A program made the translations under genes and the position numbers. This document shows positions 27,370 through 36,422 of a stretch of 64,000 nucleotides of DNA, piece after piece. Source of the stretch: Kitasatospora atroaurantiaca. Lineage in GTDB: Bacteria; Actinomycetota; Actinomycetes; Streptomycetales; Streptomycetaceae. The stretch lies in the NCBI RefSeq assembly GCF_007828955.1, contig NZ_VIVR01000001.1:7192001-7256000 (forward strand). Direction: 5' to 3'. Within the stretch, counting starts at the first letter, position 1; every line of letters begins with the position of its first letter. The notes beneath the pieces were generated by a model that worked only from the letters and a program-made list of their open reading frames with translations, had not been told where the DNA came from and did not search any database.

Positions 27370-27942
27370 TCAGCTCGGTACGGGCGTGAGGTCGGCGGCT
27401 CCGAAGCCGACGGAGAAGCGCTTGCACCAGATGACGGCGCTTCGGTAGGCGGTGAGGTCGGTGCCGGCGGGGACGGCGTAGTTCTGGTTGCCGTGGTTGC
27501 CCTTGAGGCGGTCGAGTTCGAGGGGCTTGGCGCCGAGGTGGTCCGACTTGGACTCGGTTGCGGGGGCGGTGGACAGGTAGACGTGTACGTCAGGGCCGTC
27601 GGAGGTGTCGAGGTCCTCGAGTCGCAGGACGGTGCTTCCGTCGGGGAGGCGGACGAGGCGCGCTGTTCCGGTCGTGGCGTGTTCGCCGGACCGGAAGGTG
27701 CCGCGGGCGAGGTCGGCGGGGCCGCTCGTGGATCTGGTGGCGTCGGGGGAGGCGCTCGGAGGTGCCGCGGCGGCGGTGCTCGTGGGCGCGGTGGTGGCCG
27801 TGACCGCGGGGAGGGCCTCGTCGACGGTGGTGTTGGTGAAGGCCTTCCAGGGCTGGAAGAGGTAGAGGCCCACAGCGGCGGCGAGGAGTACGGCGACCGT
27901 GGCGATGCCGAGCAAGGGGCGGCGACGGCGGGTGTTCGGCAT
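27370..27942 (-). CDS. Membrane-anchored DM13-domain protein (copy 1)
   Basis: ATG 27942; 190 residues. Signal-anchor helix (about 10-27, LLGIATVAVLLAAAVGLYL), then the motif LFQPWKAFTNTTVDEALPA shared with the copy at 46007, a Thr/Ala/Ser/Pro linker, and a DM13 domain (about 78-185) with GTARLVRLPDG, GPDVHVYLS and VIWCKRFSVGFGAADL. DM13 domains hold a conserved Cys and are thought to serve extracytoplasmic redox or electron transfer; the partner here is unknown. Confidence 0.8.
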   Translation of the reverse strand: MPNTRRRRPLLGIATVAVLLAAAVGLYLFQPWKAFTNTTVDEALPAVTATTAPTSTAAAAPPSASPDATRSTSGPADLARGTFRSGEHATTGTARLVRLPDGSTVLRLEDLDTSDGPDVHVYLSTAPATESKSDHLGAKPLELDRLKGNHGNQNYAVPAGTDLTAYRSAVIWCKRFSVGFGAADLTPVPS

Positions 27943-28098
27943 CGGGTGACTCCGGATGGTCGGCTGTGGGTGTCCCGTCAGGGATATCCGGCCGACGGCC
28001 CCGGCGCCAGGCCCTCGCGACAGCGGTCCGAGGTTCGTAAGGTCTCGTTAGACGACGGTCCGCCGCCGGGGTTGCTGGGCCCGGCGGCGGACACGGTG

Positions 28099-28275
28099 TC
28101 ACTGCTGTGCGGTCTGCCGATCGAGGGGCCGCACGATCGGCCGTTCCACGGTGACGTCGAGCGCTTCGTTGACGTAGTTGATGAAGATGTTGCGGGCGAC
28201 GTGCGCGATGACCTCGACCAGCTCGATGTCGGTGAGGCCGACTTCGCGGGGGCCGTTGGCGCCGCGGCGGGTCAC
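28099..28275 (-). pseudogene. Carboxymuconolactone-decarboxylase-family C-terminal fragment
   Basis: Minus frame: LTDIELVEVIAHVARNIFIN, then YVNEALDVTVERPIV and a stop at 28099. This is the end of an AhpD/CMD peroxidase-like protein. It lacks the CxxC active-site half. It lies directly downstream of an intact CMD gene, so it is a remnant of a second member. Confidence 0.65.
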
Positions 28276-28287
28276 GTCCTGCTCTGT

Positions 28288-28839
28288 TCAGGCCTTGGTC
28301 CACTCCTGGGATTCCCAGGCGGGGTCGAGCGGGGTGTGGGCGACGTGGTTGGTGTAGTTGGACAGCGTCTTCATGCCGACGCCGAGCACGATGTCGAGGA
28401 CGTGGCGCTCGGTGTAGCCGGCGGCCAGGAAGGCGTCGACCTCTTCGTCGGACACCCAGCCGCGGTTGGTGACCATCGACCGGGTGAGGCGGCGGGCGGC
28501 TTCCAGGGCGGTGTCGGGCAGCGGCTTGGCCTCGCGGAGCGCGTCCACCGTCTCCTGCGGAAGGCCCGAGCGCAGGGCCATGGTGGAGTGTGCGGCCACG
28601 CAGTACGCGCAGTCGTTCTCGACGCTGGCGGTGATCCACACGACGTGCTTGGCCGGGGTGGGGAGCGAGGACTTGCCGAACTGCTCGGCGAGGGCGTTGT
28701 ACCCGGCGAGCAGTTCGGGGGACTCGGCCATCACGGCGTTGAGCGTGGTGATGAAGCCCATCCGGCGCTTCGCCGAGGCGAGATGGGGGCGGGCGGCTTC
28801 GGGTGCGGTGGTCTCGTCGTGGAGCGGGAACTGGGCCAT
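28288..28839 (-). CDS. Carboxymuconolactone decarboxylase/AhpD-like protein
   Basis: ATG 28839 chosen over an upstream in-frame extension; AAGGGAG lies 11 bases before it. 183 residues. The alkylhydroperoxidase core ENDCAYCVAAHSTMALRSG carries CxxC and the relay His. Such proteins reduce peroxides or act on aromatic lactones. Divergent from the TetR gene at 28974 with two operator-like repeats between them. Confidence 0.85.
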   Translation of the reverse strand: MAQFPLHDETTAPEAARPHLASAKRRMGFITTLNAVMAESPELLAGYNALAEQFGKSSLPTPAKHVVWITASVENDCAYCVAAHSTMALRSGLPQETVDALREAKPLPDTALEAARRLTRSMVTNRGWVSDEEVDAFLAAGYTERHVLDIVLGVGMKTLSNYTNHVAHTPLDPAWESQEWTKA

Positions 28840-28884
28840 GGCGGGGCGTTCTCCCTTGGCAGGGCAGCGCGTTGGGCGCTGCAA

Positions 28885-28912
28885 CTATCCTGAAACGATC
28901 GGTCCAAGATAG
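28885..28912. promoter_or_regulatory. TetR operator-like site 1
   Basis: Inverted repeat CTATCCTG...CCAAGATAG. On the minus strand its core TATCTTGGACCGATCGTTTC closely matches site 2 at 28936-28958, in the opposite orientation. Confidence 0.6.
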
Positions 28913-28935
28913 CCCGGGGCGGCACCCTGGGGGAG

Positions 28936-28958
28936 TATCTTGGAACCATCATTTCAAG
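28936..28958. promoter_or_regulatory. TetR operator-like site 2
   Basis: TATCTTGGAACCATCATTTC plus AAG forms an imperfect dyad CTTGGAA...TTTCAAG. It lies 15 bases before the TetR start, so autoregulation is likely. Confidence 0.6.
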
Positions 28959-28973
28959 TTGAAGGGTGGCGGG

Positions 28974-29573
28974 ATGCCGGACATCAAGCACTTCGATCCG
29001 GACGCGACCTTGGAGACGGTGGAGAAGCTGTTCTGGCAGCAGGGCATGGCCTCGACCGGAATCCAGGACATCGTGACCGCGACCGGGGTCGGCCGTTCCA
29101 GCCTGTACGCCACCTTCGGCGGCAAGCGGGACCTCTACCTCGCCGCCCTGCGGCGCTACCTCGAGCAGCGCTCCCAGCCGATGTTCGGCCGGCTCGCCGA
29201 CGATGCGCGGGGGCTGCCGGCGATCTCGGAGTTCTTCGACGCCCTGATCGCGGCGCGCTGCACCGGTGAGTACGCGCGGTGGGGCTGCATGGTCTCCAAC
29301 GCGCACGCGGGGGCCGAGAGCGGAGATCCGGGGGTTCGGGAGATCGTGGACCGGCACCACGATCGACTTCGCGATGCACTGCGCGCTGCCCTGCTGACGG
29401 CCGGAGCCTCGGGCCAGCTCGCCCCGGGCGTCGACCCTGTGGCCTCCGCCGACGTGCTGGCCCTGCTCGCCTACGGAGTGAACCTCCGCTCCCGTGCCGG
29501 GGCCGACGCACATCAGCTGCAGAAGACGGCCGCGGCGGCCCTCGCCGCGGTGACCGGACGGACGCACGCCTGA
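28974..29573 (+). CDS. TetR-family repressor of the CMD gene
   Basis: ATG 28974 after GAAGGGTGG; 199 residues. HTH about 10-55: FWQQGMASTGIQDIVTATGV, GRSSLYATFGGKRDLY. The C-terminal ligand domain contains RCTGEYARWGCMVSNA, as in AcuR/YxaF-like TetR proteins. It faces the CMD gene across a 134-base region with two matching dyads. Confidence 0.85.
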   Translation: MPDIKHFDPDATLETVEKLFWQQGMASTGIQDIVTATGVGRSSLYATFGGKRDLYLAALRRYLEQRSQPMFGRLADDARGLPAISEFFDALIAARCTGEYARWGCMVSNAHAGAESGDPGVREIVDRHHDRLRDALRAALLTAGASGQLAPGVDPVASADVLALLAYGVNLRSRAGADAHQLQKTAAAALAAVTGRTHA

Positions 29574-29815
29574 CCCGCTCGGCCTTCGGCCTTCACCACC
29601 GAGGCTCGAGCCGCCGGTGGTCGACGCCACGAGCGCCGTTGCCGGTCGTCGTCGTTGCAGCCATCTCCGGCCGGGCGGAATGATCAAGGCGTGCCCCCAC
29701 CGCACCGCGTCGTGATCGTCGCCTTCCGGGCACGTGCGGACCTGCGCCGGCGTCACCTCCGGGACGGACATGGCGCCGGCCATGATCGCCGAAGACCCCG
29801 GCCAGGGCCTCGCCC
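29574..29815. other. Short intergenic stretch
   Basis: 242 bases between the TetR gene and the ene-reductase 3' end. No gene recognised; a weak GlxA-like start (PHRVVIVAF, near 29699) does not continue. Confidence 0.3.
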
Positions 29816-30978
29816 TCAGCCGACCGGCGGCAGGCCCTGCAGAGCGGGCAGCGGCGGTAGGTCGTGCCGGTCATCGGCATCAGCCGCGAGGGCGCCTGTC
29901 CGGGATTCGTCGCCCTGGTAGAACGGGTAGTCCGTGTAGCCGGCCTCGCCGCCGCCGTAGAACGTGGTGGGGGCGGCCGCGGCCAGTGGGAGGTTCTCGC
30001 GGTAGCGGCGGACCAGGTCCGGGTTGGCGATGAACGGCGTGCCGAAGGCAACCAGGTCGGCGTACCCGGCGCACACTGCTGCCCGGGCGCGCGCGAGGTC
30101 GTAGCCGTTGTTGGCGATGTACGGGCCGGCGAACCGCTCCCGCAGCGCGCGGTAGTCGACGGAGGCGGTCGTCGTCGCCATGTCGCCCTCTAGGACGTGC
30201 GCGTACGCCAGGCCTCGCGCGCTCAGCTGCCCCAGGAAGTACTCGAAGTGGCGCTGCGGGTCGGAGTCCGACATCGAGTTGAAGCCGTTCTCCGGCGTCA
30301 GGCGAACCCCCACCCGCTCGGCGGGCCACTGCTCGCAGACGGCCTCGAGGACCTCGTTCAGCAGGCGCATGCGGTTGGCTGCGCTGCCTCCGTACACATC
30401 GGAGCGGTGGTTGGTCCCGTCACGCAGGAACTGGTCGACAGGTAGCCGTTCCCGGCGTGGACCTCGGTGCCGTCGAAGCCCGCCTGCCTGGCCAACTCGG
30501 CGGCGCGGCGGAACTGGTCGACGATTCCCGGCAGCTCGTCGGCGTCGAGCGCGCGGGGTGTCACGAAGTCCTGCGGGCCGGCGTAGGTGACGGCCTGGCC
30601 CGCGGGTGCGAGCGCCGAAGGGGCGACGGGCGCCTGCCCGTCCAGCAGGCTCGGATGGGAGACGCGGCCGCAGTGCTGCAGCTGGACGAAGATGCGGCCG
30701 CCCTCCGCGTGCACCGCGTCGGTCAGGCGCCGCCAGCTCGGCGCGTGGGAGTCGGTGTACAGCCCGGGCGTGAAGGGGTAGCCCACCGCCTGCAGCGAGA
30801 CCGTGGTGGATTCCGCGATGATCAGGCCCGCGGTGGCACGCTGCCGGTAGTGGGCGACCATCAGCGGAGAAACGCACCCGTCGGCGTTGGCGCGGTTACG
30901 GGTCATCGGCGCCATCACCATCCGGTTGGCGAGCGTGAGACCGCCAAGGTCGAACGGCGTGAACAAGTCGAGGTGCAT
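29816..30978 (-). pseudogene. Old Yellow Enzyme-type ene-reductase, frameshifted
   Basis: ATG 30978 with GGAG 6 bases upstream. The frame starts MHLDLFTPFDLGGLTLANRM, then VMAPMTRNRA, and runs to GTEVHAGNGYL. One base is missing near 30441, where CTGGTCGACCAG is expected. The rest continues in another frame: DQFLRDGTNHRSDVYGGSAA, ENGFNSMSDSDP and YDLARARAAVCAGYADLVAF, to 29816. If intact it would be an FMN-dependent NADPH:alkene reductase (NemA-like). Divergent from a TetR gene with three operators. Confidence 0.8.
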
Positions 30979-31007
30979 GCAGAGCTCCAGCGTTGCGGCG
31001 AACATCG

Positions 31008-31023
31008 TAGGACAGTCGTCCTA
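31008..31023. promoter_or_regulatory. NemR-like operator 1
   Basis: TAGGACAGTCGTCCTA: perfect 6-bp arms, 30 bases before the ene-reductase start. Same 16-bp pattern as the sites at 31077 and 31104. Confidence 0.75.
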
Positions 31024-31076
31024 GAGCGCCGTCACGCTAGGTCTGCCGCCTCCGTGGTGTCAACGGCTTGACGATC

Positions 31077-31092
31077 TAGGACAGCTGACCTA
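31077..31092. promoter_or_regulatory. NemR-like operator 2
   Basis: TAGGACAGCTGACCTA, matching consensus TAGGWC-N4-GWCCTA with one mismatch in an arm. Confidence 0.7.
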
Positions 31093-31103
31093 CGTTGTGG
31101 CTC

Positions 31104-31119
31104 TAGGTCGACTGTCCTA
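31104..31119. promoter_or_regulatory. NemR-like operator 3
   Basis: TAGGTCGACTGTCCTA, same consensus; 22 bases before the TetR start, so it should mediate autorepression. Confidence 0.75.
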
Positions 31120-31140
31120 CAGCATCGGAAGGGGATCACC

Positions 31141-31707
31141 GTGGCTGCTGTGGCTACCCGCGAACAGATCGTGGCGGCGGCCGACCGGCTCTTCTACCAC
31201 CACGGCTACGAGCACACCTCGTTCGCGGACATCGCCGGAGCCGTCGGGCTGTCGCGGGGCAACTTCTACTACCACTTCAAGTCCAAGGACGCGATCCTCG
31301 ACGCGGTGATCGACGCCCGCCTCGCCGACACCCGGCGGATGCTCGAGCAGTGGGAGGCCGAAGCATCCACCCCGGCCGGCCGGATCATGCGGTACATCGA
31401 GATCGTGCTGACGAACCGTGCCGACATCCAGGACTACGGCTGCCCCGTGGGCACCTTGACCACGGAGCTGGCCAAGCTGGAGCACGCCATGCTCGGCCAA
31501 GCCGGCCGCCTGTTCGCCGTGTTCCGCACCTGGCTCCGCGAGCAGTTCGCGCTGATCGGGCCGGCGGAGCAGGCCGACGAGCTGGCGATGCACGTGCTCG
31601 CCTTCAGCCAGGGCGTCGCCGTCATGGCCAACGCCTTCCGCGATGAGGCGTTCATCCAGCGGGAAGTCGACCGGATGCGCGACTGGCTGCACACCTACGA
31701 GAAATGA
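31141..31707 (+). CDS. TetR-family regulator (NemR-like)
   Basis: GTG 31141 after GGAAGGGG; 188 residues. HTH: REQIVAAADRLFYHHGYEHT, FADIAGAVGLSRGNFYYHFK. The ligand domain contains one Cys in DYGCPVGTLTTEL, the place where NemR-type sensors of electrophiles carry reactive Cys. Three 16-bp operators lie between it and the ene-reductase. First gene of a run with YciI and TagI (ATGA and GTGA overlaps). Confidence 0.85.
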   Translation: MAAVATREQIVAAADRLFYHHGYEHTSFADIAGAVGLSRGNFYYHFKSKDAILDAVIDARLADTRRMLEQWEAEASTPAGRIMRYIEIVLTNRADIQDYGCPVGTLTTELAKLEHAMLGQAGRLFAVFRTWLREQFALIGPAEQADELAMHVLAFSQGVAVMANAFRDEAFIQREVDRMRDWLHTYEK

Positions 31708-32000
31708 GAGATCGCATGTTCGTGGTCCTGCTTCGCTTCTCCGACAACAAGTCCGCCGCTGGCCAGCACATGGCTGGCCATCAAGAGTGGATCAAGCGCG
31801 GCCTGGACGACGGGGTCTTCCTGCTGGTCGGCAGCATCCAGCCAGGCCTCGGCGGCGCGGTCCTCGCCCACAACACCTCGCTCGAGGAGCTGCAGAAGCG
31901 CGTCGACGAGGACCCGTTCGTCGCCCACGACGTCGTCACGCCGGAGATCATCGAGATCGCGCCGGGCATGGCGGACGAGCGACTGAGCTTCCTGCTGTGA
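31704..32000 (+). CDS. YciI-family protein
   Basis: ATG 31704 overlaps the TetR stop; 98 residues. Ferredoxin-like fold pattern FVVLLRFSDNK, HQEWIKRGLDDGVFLLVGSI, VAHDVVTPEIIEI. The conserved His/Asp suggest a small hydrolase or dehalogenase-like function; substrate unknown. Confidence 0.75.
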   Translation: MRDRMFVVLLRFSDNKSAAGQHMAGHQEWIKRGLDDGVFLLVGSIQPGLGGAVLAHNTSLEELQKRVDEDPFVAHDVVTPEIIEIAPGMADERLSFLL

Positions 32001-32635
32001 CGACACCATTCCTCGGACCTGACGGCGCGCCGCGCTGCGCGTGGAGCGGAACGGCCCCGGAGTTCCTCGCCTACCACGACACCGAATGGGGCTTCCCCGT
32101 CGGTGACGACCAGCGCCTGTTCGAGAAGCTGAGCCTGGAGGGCTTCCAGTCCGGGCTGAGCTGGCGCACGATCCTGGCCAAGCGCGAGAACTTCCGCTCG
32201 GCCTTCGCGGCCTTCGAGATCCCTGCCGTCGCCCGATTCGACCAGTACGACGTCGAGCGTCTCCTGGGTGACGCGGGCATCGTCCGGCATCGCGGCAAGA
32301 TCGAGGCGGTGATCAACAACGCCCGCCGGGCCGAGGAACTGGTCGAACGGGAGGGGTCTTTGGCGGCGTTCGTCTGGCGCTTCGAACCCGACGCAGCCGA
32401 CCTGGCCGAGCCGCAGACCATGTCGACTTCCCCGGCCTCGGTTGCCCTGTCGAAGGACCTGAAGAAGCGCGGCTGGAAGTTCGTCGGGCCGACCACGGTG
32501 TTCGCGTTCATGCAGGCCATGGGATTGATCAACGACCACGCTCGGGACTGCACGATCCGGCCCGAGGCCCAGCGGATTCGACCGCCCAGGATGAGTAACC
32601 CCCGGGCTGGGTGTCGGGCCGGAGCACGGCGGTAG
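31997..32635 (+). CDS. tag: DNA-3-methyladenine glycosylase I
   Basis: GTG 31997 overlaps the YciI stop (GTGA); 212 residues. TagI marks: CAWSGTAPEFLAYHDTEWGF, GDDQRLFEKLSLEGFQSGLS, WRTILAKRENFR, GWKFVGPTTVFAFMQAMGLI, NDHARDC. The zinc-binding Cys/His set is present. It excises 3-methyladenine from DNA. A fragment of a related gene lies at 54349-54450. Confidence 0.92.
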   Translation: MTTPFLGPDGAPRCAWSGTAPEFLAYHDTEWGFPVGDDQRLFEKLSLEGFQSGLSWRTILAKRENFRSAFAAFEIPAVARFDQYDVERLLGDAGIVRHRGKIEAVINNARRAEELVEREGSLAAFVWRFEPDAADLAEPQTMSTSPASVALSKDLKKRGWKFVGPTTVFAFMQAMGLINDHARDCTIRPEAQRIRPPRMSNPRAGCRAGARR

Positions 32636-33040
32636 CGGTCAGCCAGCGGTGAGCTGCTTCGGAACCCGCCCGGAGGCGCGGAGTTTCTGATGTCGCGGAT
32701 GTGGTTGTAGAGAGTGCCAGGGCTTACGCCGACAGCTCGCGGATGAACTCCGCGAGCGCGGCGAAGATCACCCGAACCCCCAACCCGGCTGTCAGCGCGC
32801 GGGCATCCGAGCGGCATCCGTTGTCGGCCGCGTGGCCTGCGGCGCGTCAGCAAGGTCCCCACTTCCGCAAGTTCCGATTGCCGGGCTTGCCGATACCGTC
32901 GTTGCGAGAGGTCTGCTCGGCTACCACCCAGAGCACTGCCGACGTGTGGCAGCGCGAGGGCACCGGATTCGGCCCGGCGTACGCCGCCAAGCTCGCCCGC
33001 CGGTGAACCACCGGCCGCGGCGGAGGCGGCGGCTGCTGGG
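32636..33040. other. Gap with decayed recombinase-like DNA
   Basis: On the minus strand near 32695-32745 the reading RAVGVSPGTLYNHIRDIR is a resolvase-type HTH end. On the plus strand 32890-33003 carries GLLGYHPEHCRRVAA, like the end of Streptomyces mobile-element proteins. No intact gene. Confidence 0.35.
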
Positions 33041-34312
33041 TCAGGTGCGGGGATGGGTTTCGTACATCCGCACCGCGACCACCACGCCGGCGGCGGCGGT
33101 GAGCACGGCGACGGTCCAGATGGCGGTGGTGAGGCCGTAGGCGTCGGCGAGGGTTCCGGCGAGGAGGGCGCCGACGGCGAAGCCGCCGTCGCGCCACAGC
33201 CGGTAGACGCCGACGGCGCGGGCGCGCCAGGCGGGGTGTGCGACGTCTCCGATGACGGCGAGCAGGGTCGGGTAGACCATCGCGGTGCCCGCGCCGAGCA
33301 GGACCTGCGCGGTGGCCCAGACGGGGAAGGCGGTGCCGGCGGCCACCAGGGCGATGGCGACGCCCTGCAGGAGCATGCCGGCGGTGATGAGGTGTTTGCG
33401 GCCGATGCGGTCGGACCACCAGCCGGTGAGGATTTGCCCGATGCCCCAGACGGCGGGGTAGAGGGCGGCGAGCAGGCCGATCCGGCCGATGCTGAGCCCG
33501 TGCGCGGCGAACAGGAGGGGGAAGATGCCCCAGGCGAGGGCGTCGTTGAGGTTGTTGACCATCCCGGCCCAGCTGGCGGAGGACAGGGCCTTGTCGGTGA
33601 GGCTGGTGGTGCGGGCGATCTGTCCGGTGGTCAGCTCGCCGTGGTGGTCCGGGTTGGCCGGTACCGGGTGGAGGGCGGCCTCGGCGCGGGCGTGGTCGCG
33701 GGTCTCGCGGACGGCGAGGGCGGAGAGGCTGAGGCCGAGGGCGGCGTAGGCGATGCCGAGGAAGAACGGTTCGGGTCGAAGTCCCCAGTGGGCGGCGATG
33801 GCGCCGGTGGCCATCGCGGTGGCGGCGAGTGCCCCGTAGCCGGCGGCCTCGTTGAAGCCCATCGCCAGGCCGCGGCGGGCCGGGCCGACGAGGTCGATCT
33901 TCATGATGACGGTGGTCGACCAGGTCAGGCCCTGGTTGACGCCGAGCAGCACGTTGGCGAACACGACCCAGCCCCAGGACGGAGCCCAGATCAGCAGCAG
34001 CGGCACCGGCAGCGCGACGATCCAGCCGGCGACCAGGACGGGCTTTCTGCCGTACCGGTCGGAGAGGGTGCCGGCGAAGAAGTTGGTGACGGCCTTGGTC
34101 GCGCCGAACGCCACGATGTAGGTGAGCGCGGCGGTGTAGGCGGACAGGTGGAAGGTCTGGTCGGCCAGCAGCGGCAGGACGGTGCGTTCCTGGCCGAGCA
34201 TTCCGCCTACCAGTGCGTTGACCGCCACCAGCAGGGAGAACTGGGCGAGGTTGACGCGCAGTCCGAGCCGAATCTCGCCGGTGGGGGCTTCTGCGGGAGC
34301 GGGGGCGGTCAC
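33041..34312 (-). CDS. Major facilitator superfamily transporter
   Basis: GTG 34312 overlaps the stop of the upstream persulfide dioxygenase gene (GTGA); 423 residues, 12 helices. MFS A-motif GTLSDRYGRKPVLVAG and its second-half counterpart GWWSDRIGRKHLITAG are clear. Co-transcription with sulfur genes suggests export or import of a sulfur compound; this is inferred from position. Confidence 0.82.
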   Translation of the reverse strand: MTAPAPAEAPTGEIRLGLRVNLAQFSLLVAVNALVGGMLGQERTVLPLLADQTFHLSAYTAALTYIVAFGATKAVTNFFAGTLSDRYGRKPVLVAGWIVALPVPLLLIWAPSWGWVVFANVLLGVNQGLTWSTTVIMKIDLVGPARRGLAMGFNEAAGYGALAATAMATGAIAAHWGLRPEPFFLGIAYAALGLSLSALAVRETRDHARAEAALHPVPANPDHHGELTTGQIARTTSLTDKALSSASWAGMVNNLNDALAWGIFPLLFAAHGLSIGRIGLLAALYPAVWGIGQILTGWWSDRIGRKHLITAGMLLQGVAIALVAAGTAFPVWATAQVLLGAGTAMVYPTLLAVIGDVAHPAWRARAVGVYRLWRDGGFAVGALLAGTLADAYGLTTAIWTVAVLTAAAGVVVAVRMYETHPRT

Positions 34313-35673
34313 CGGCCGTCCTCCAGCCGGCGGCCGGTCGCGGCCGCCCAGTCCTGGGCTCCGCCGACCAGCACCGCGAGGTCGCGGGCACCGCGAGCAG
34401 CGAGGAGGCTGGCGGCAGTCATCGCGCGCTCGCCGTGCCCGCACATCACCACCACCCCGTCGCCCACCTCCTGGCCGTCGGCGACCAGGTCGCCGAGCTC
34501 GCGGTGGGCGGCGCCGGGGATGTGCCCGCTGGTGAACTCGGTGTCCTGCCGTACGTCCAGCACCGGACGGGTACCGATCTTCTCGGCCGTCACCAGCTCG
34601 ATCGACTCGACCGGGCCGCCGTCGGCGTGCCAGGCGTCCATGCCACCTGCCAGCTGACCGGCGAGCCGGTCATAGCCGATCTTCGCGGCCTGCCAGGCGA
34701 GCTCGGCGCCGTCCTGGCCGCGGCCGAGGACAAGAACGAGCGGCACGTCCGGCGGCAGCAGCCAGCCGAGCCAGGTCGCGAACGCCGGCCGCAATGGGTT
34801 GGAGACCGCGCCCGGGATGTGTCCGGCGGCGAACTCGGCGACCGGTCGGGCGTCCACGACGTACGCGCCGTCGGCCAGCAGGCCACGCACGGCAGCGGCG
34901 GTGAGCGGCCGAAGGCCTGGCGTGGTGCTCAGCAGGGCCGGGCCCCGACGGTTGATCTCGCCGAGGCGGTCGAAGTACGCGGGGTAGGAGCCGAGCGAGC
35001 CGAGCAGGCTGCGGACGAACGTGTCCTCGTCCGGGGCCGCGAGCAGGTCGTTCGCCCGCTTCTGCGCGCCGATGGTGGTGGTCCGCTCGCTGCCGGGCGG
35101 GGCCGAGCAGAACGACCCGGCGCCGTGGGTCGGCCACACTGCGGTCGCGTCCGGCAGGGCGACCAGGCGCCGTAGCGAGCGGTACTGGGCGCGGGCCAGT
35201 TCCTCCGCCCGGTCGGCACCCTGGAGGTCGGTGCGGGCGGCGGAGCCGGCGATCAGCGACCCGCCGGTGAACACCCCCAGCTCCCGGGCGCCGTCGAGAA
35301 GCAGAAACGACACGTGCTCGTCGGTATGGCCGGGGGTGGCGAGCGCCCGAAGGGCCAGCCCGCCGAGGTCCACCTCGTCGCCGTCGACCAGCGGAGTGTG
35401 CGGGAAGGCGCGGTGGCCGGCGGCGGAGGCAAGCACGGTGGCGCCGTCGTCGGCCGCGAGCTGGAGCGCGCCGGTGAGGAAGTCGGCATGCAGGTGGGTG
35501 TCGGCGGCGAACGCCACCGTCAGGCCGCGCTTCGCGGCCGCGGCCCGCAGGGCCCGCAGGTCGCGGGAGGCGTCCACGGCCAAGGCGCGGCCGTCGCCGA
35601 GGTCGACCAGGTAGGCGCTGTTGCCCAGCCCCGCGTCGACCAGGGGTATCAGGTGCTCGTCGGCGAAGCCCAT
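34309..35673 (-). CDS. Persulfide dioxygenase-like beta-lactamase-fold protein with two rhodanese domains
   Basis: ATG 35673 after GGAGG; 454 residues. N-terminal metallo-beta-lactamase domain (about 1-240): DTHLHADFLTGA, ATPGHTDEHVSFLL and WPTHGAGSFC give the single-iron ETHE1-like site. First rhodanese (about 260-350) has LVLGRGQDGAEL where the active Cys loop should be, so it is probably inactive. The second (about 365-450) has VVMCGHGERAM with Cys. It would oxidise glutathione- or other persulfides to sulfite and move sulfane sulfur. Divergent from an ArsR-rhodanese regulator. Confidence 0.88.
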   Translation of the reverse strand: MGFADEHLIPLVDAGLGNSAYLVDLGDGRALAVDASRDLRALRAAAAKRGLTVAFAADTHLHADFLTGALQLAADDGATVLASAAGHRAFPHTPLVDGDEVDLGGLALRALATPGHTDEHVSFLLLDGARELGVFTGGSLIAGSAARTDLQGADRAEELARAQYRSLRRLVALPDATAVWPTHGAGSFCSAPPGSERTTTIGAQKRANDLLAAPDEDTFVRSLLGSLGSYPAYFDRLGEINRRGPALLSTTPGLRPLTAAAVRGLLADGAYVVDARPVAEFAAGHIPGAVSNPLRPAFATWLGWLLPPDVPLVLVLGRGQDGAELAWQAAKIGYDRLAGQLAGGMDAWHADGGPVESIELVTAEKIGTRPVLDVRQDTEFTSGHIPGAAHRELGDLVADGQEVGDGVVVMCGHGERAMTAASLLAARGARDLAVLVGGAQDWAAATGRRLEDGR

Positions 35674-35723
35674 GGCGTCCTCCAGCCTTGTGGCGGTGCG
35701 GGTGGCGTCCCCACCCGACTACT

Positions 35724-35747
35724 CATACAATATTCCATGGATTTATG
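35724..35747. promoter_or_regulatory. AT-rich imperfect palindrome in the divergent sulfur promoter
   Basis: CATACAATAT...GGATTTATG centred on TCCATGGA, an AT island in GC-rich DNA between two divergent genes. Probable site for the ArsR-rhodanese protein, similar in character to BigR/CstR-type operators. Confidence 0.5.
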
Positions 35748-35756
35748 GAGGATGCC

Positions 35757-36422
35757 ATGGGAGACCCCACCCGCAAGGCCGCGCTGTTCGACGCTCTCGC
35801 CACCGCCGGCAAGGCGCTGTCCAACGGCAAGCGGCTGGAACTGCTGGACCTGCTCGCCCAGGGCGAGCGCAGCGTCGACGCCCTCGCCAAGGCCGCCGGT
35901 CTCGGGCTGACCACCGCCTCCGCGCACCTGCAGACCCTCAAGCAGGCTGGGCTGGTGACCACCCGCCGCGAGGGGGTGCGCATCCACTACCGGCTCGCCG
36001 GGGACGACGTCGCCGCCCTGTACGCACTACTGCAGGAGGTCGCCCGTACGCACCTTGCGGCCACCGAGCAGGCGCGCGCCGCCTACCTCGGGCCCGAGGA
36101 CACCGACCACCTCACCCGCGAACAGCTGCTGGACCGGGTGCGGTCCGGCACGGCGATCGTGATCGACGTCCGACCCGCCGAGGAGTACGCCGCCGGCCAC
36201 ATCCCTGGCGCCATCTCCATTCCCCTGGACGAACTCGAAGCGCGCCTCGCCGACCTGCCCGCCGACACGGAAGTCGTCGCCTACTGCCGGGGCACCAACT
36301 GCGTCCTCGCCCACGACGCCGTCCGACTCCTGGCCGCCCGCGGCCGCACCGCGAAGCGGCTCGCCGACGGCATGCTCGAATGGCGCCTCGCCGCTCTGCC
36401 CGTCGAGGCCGGCGCCGCATGA
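35757..36422 (+). CDS. ArsR-family regulator fused to a rhodanese domain
   Basis: ATG 35757 after GGAGG; 221 residues. Winged helix about 5-95: ALSNGKRLELLDLLAQGERS, LGLTTASAHLQTLKQAGLV. It has no Cys in the HTH part, so it is not a classical metal or BigR-type sensor. Rhodanese about 120-215: IVIDVRPAEEYAAGHIPGAI and the Cys loop VAYCRGTNCVLAH. Persulfide on this Cys could signal to the DNA-binding domain. Overlaps the TusA-like gene (ATGA). Confidence 0.85.
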   Translation: MGDPTRKAALFDALATAGKALSNGKRLELLDLLAQGERSVDALAKAAGLGLTTASAHLQTLKQAGLVTTRREGVRIHYRLAGDDVAALYALLQEVARTHLAATEQARAAYLGPEDTDHLTREQLLDRVRSGTAIVIDVRPAEEYAAGHIPGAISIPLDELEARLADLPADTEVVAYCRGTNCVLAHDAVRLLAARGRTAKRLADGMLEWRLAALPVEAGAA

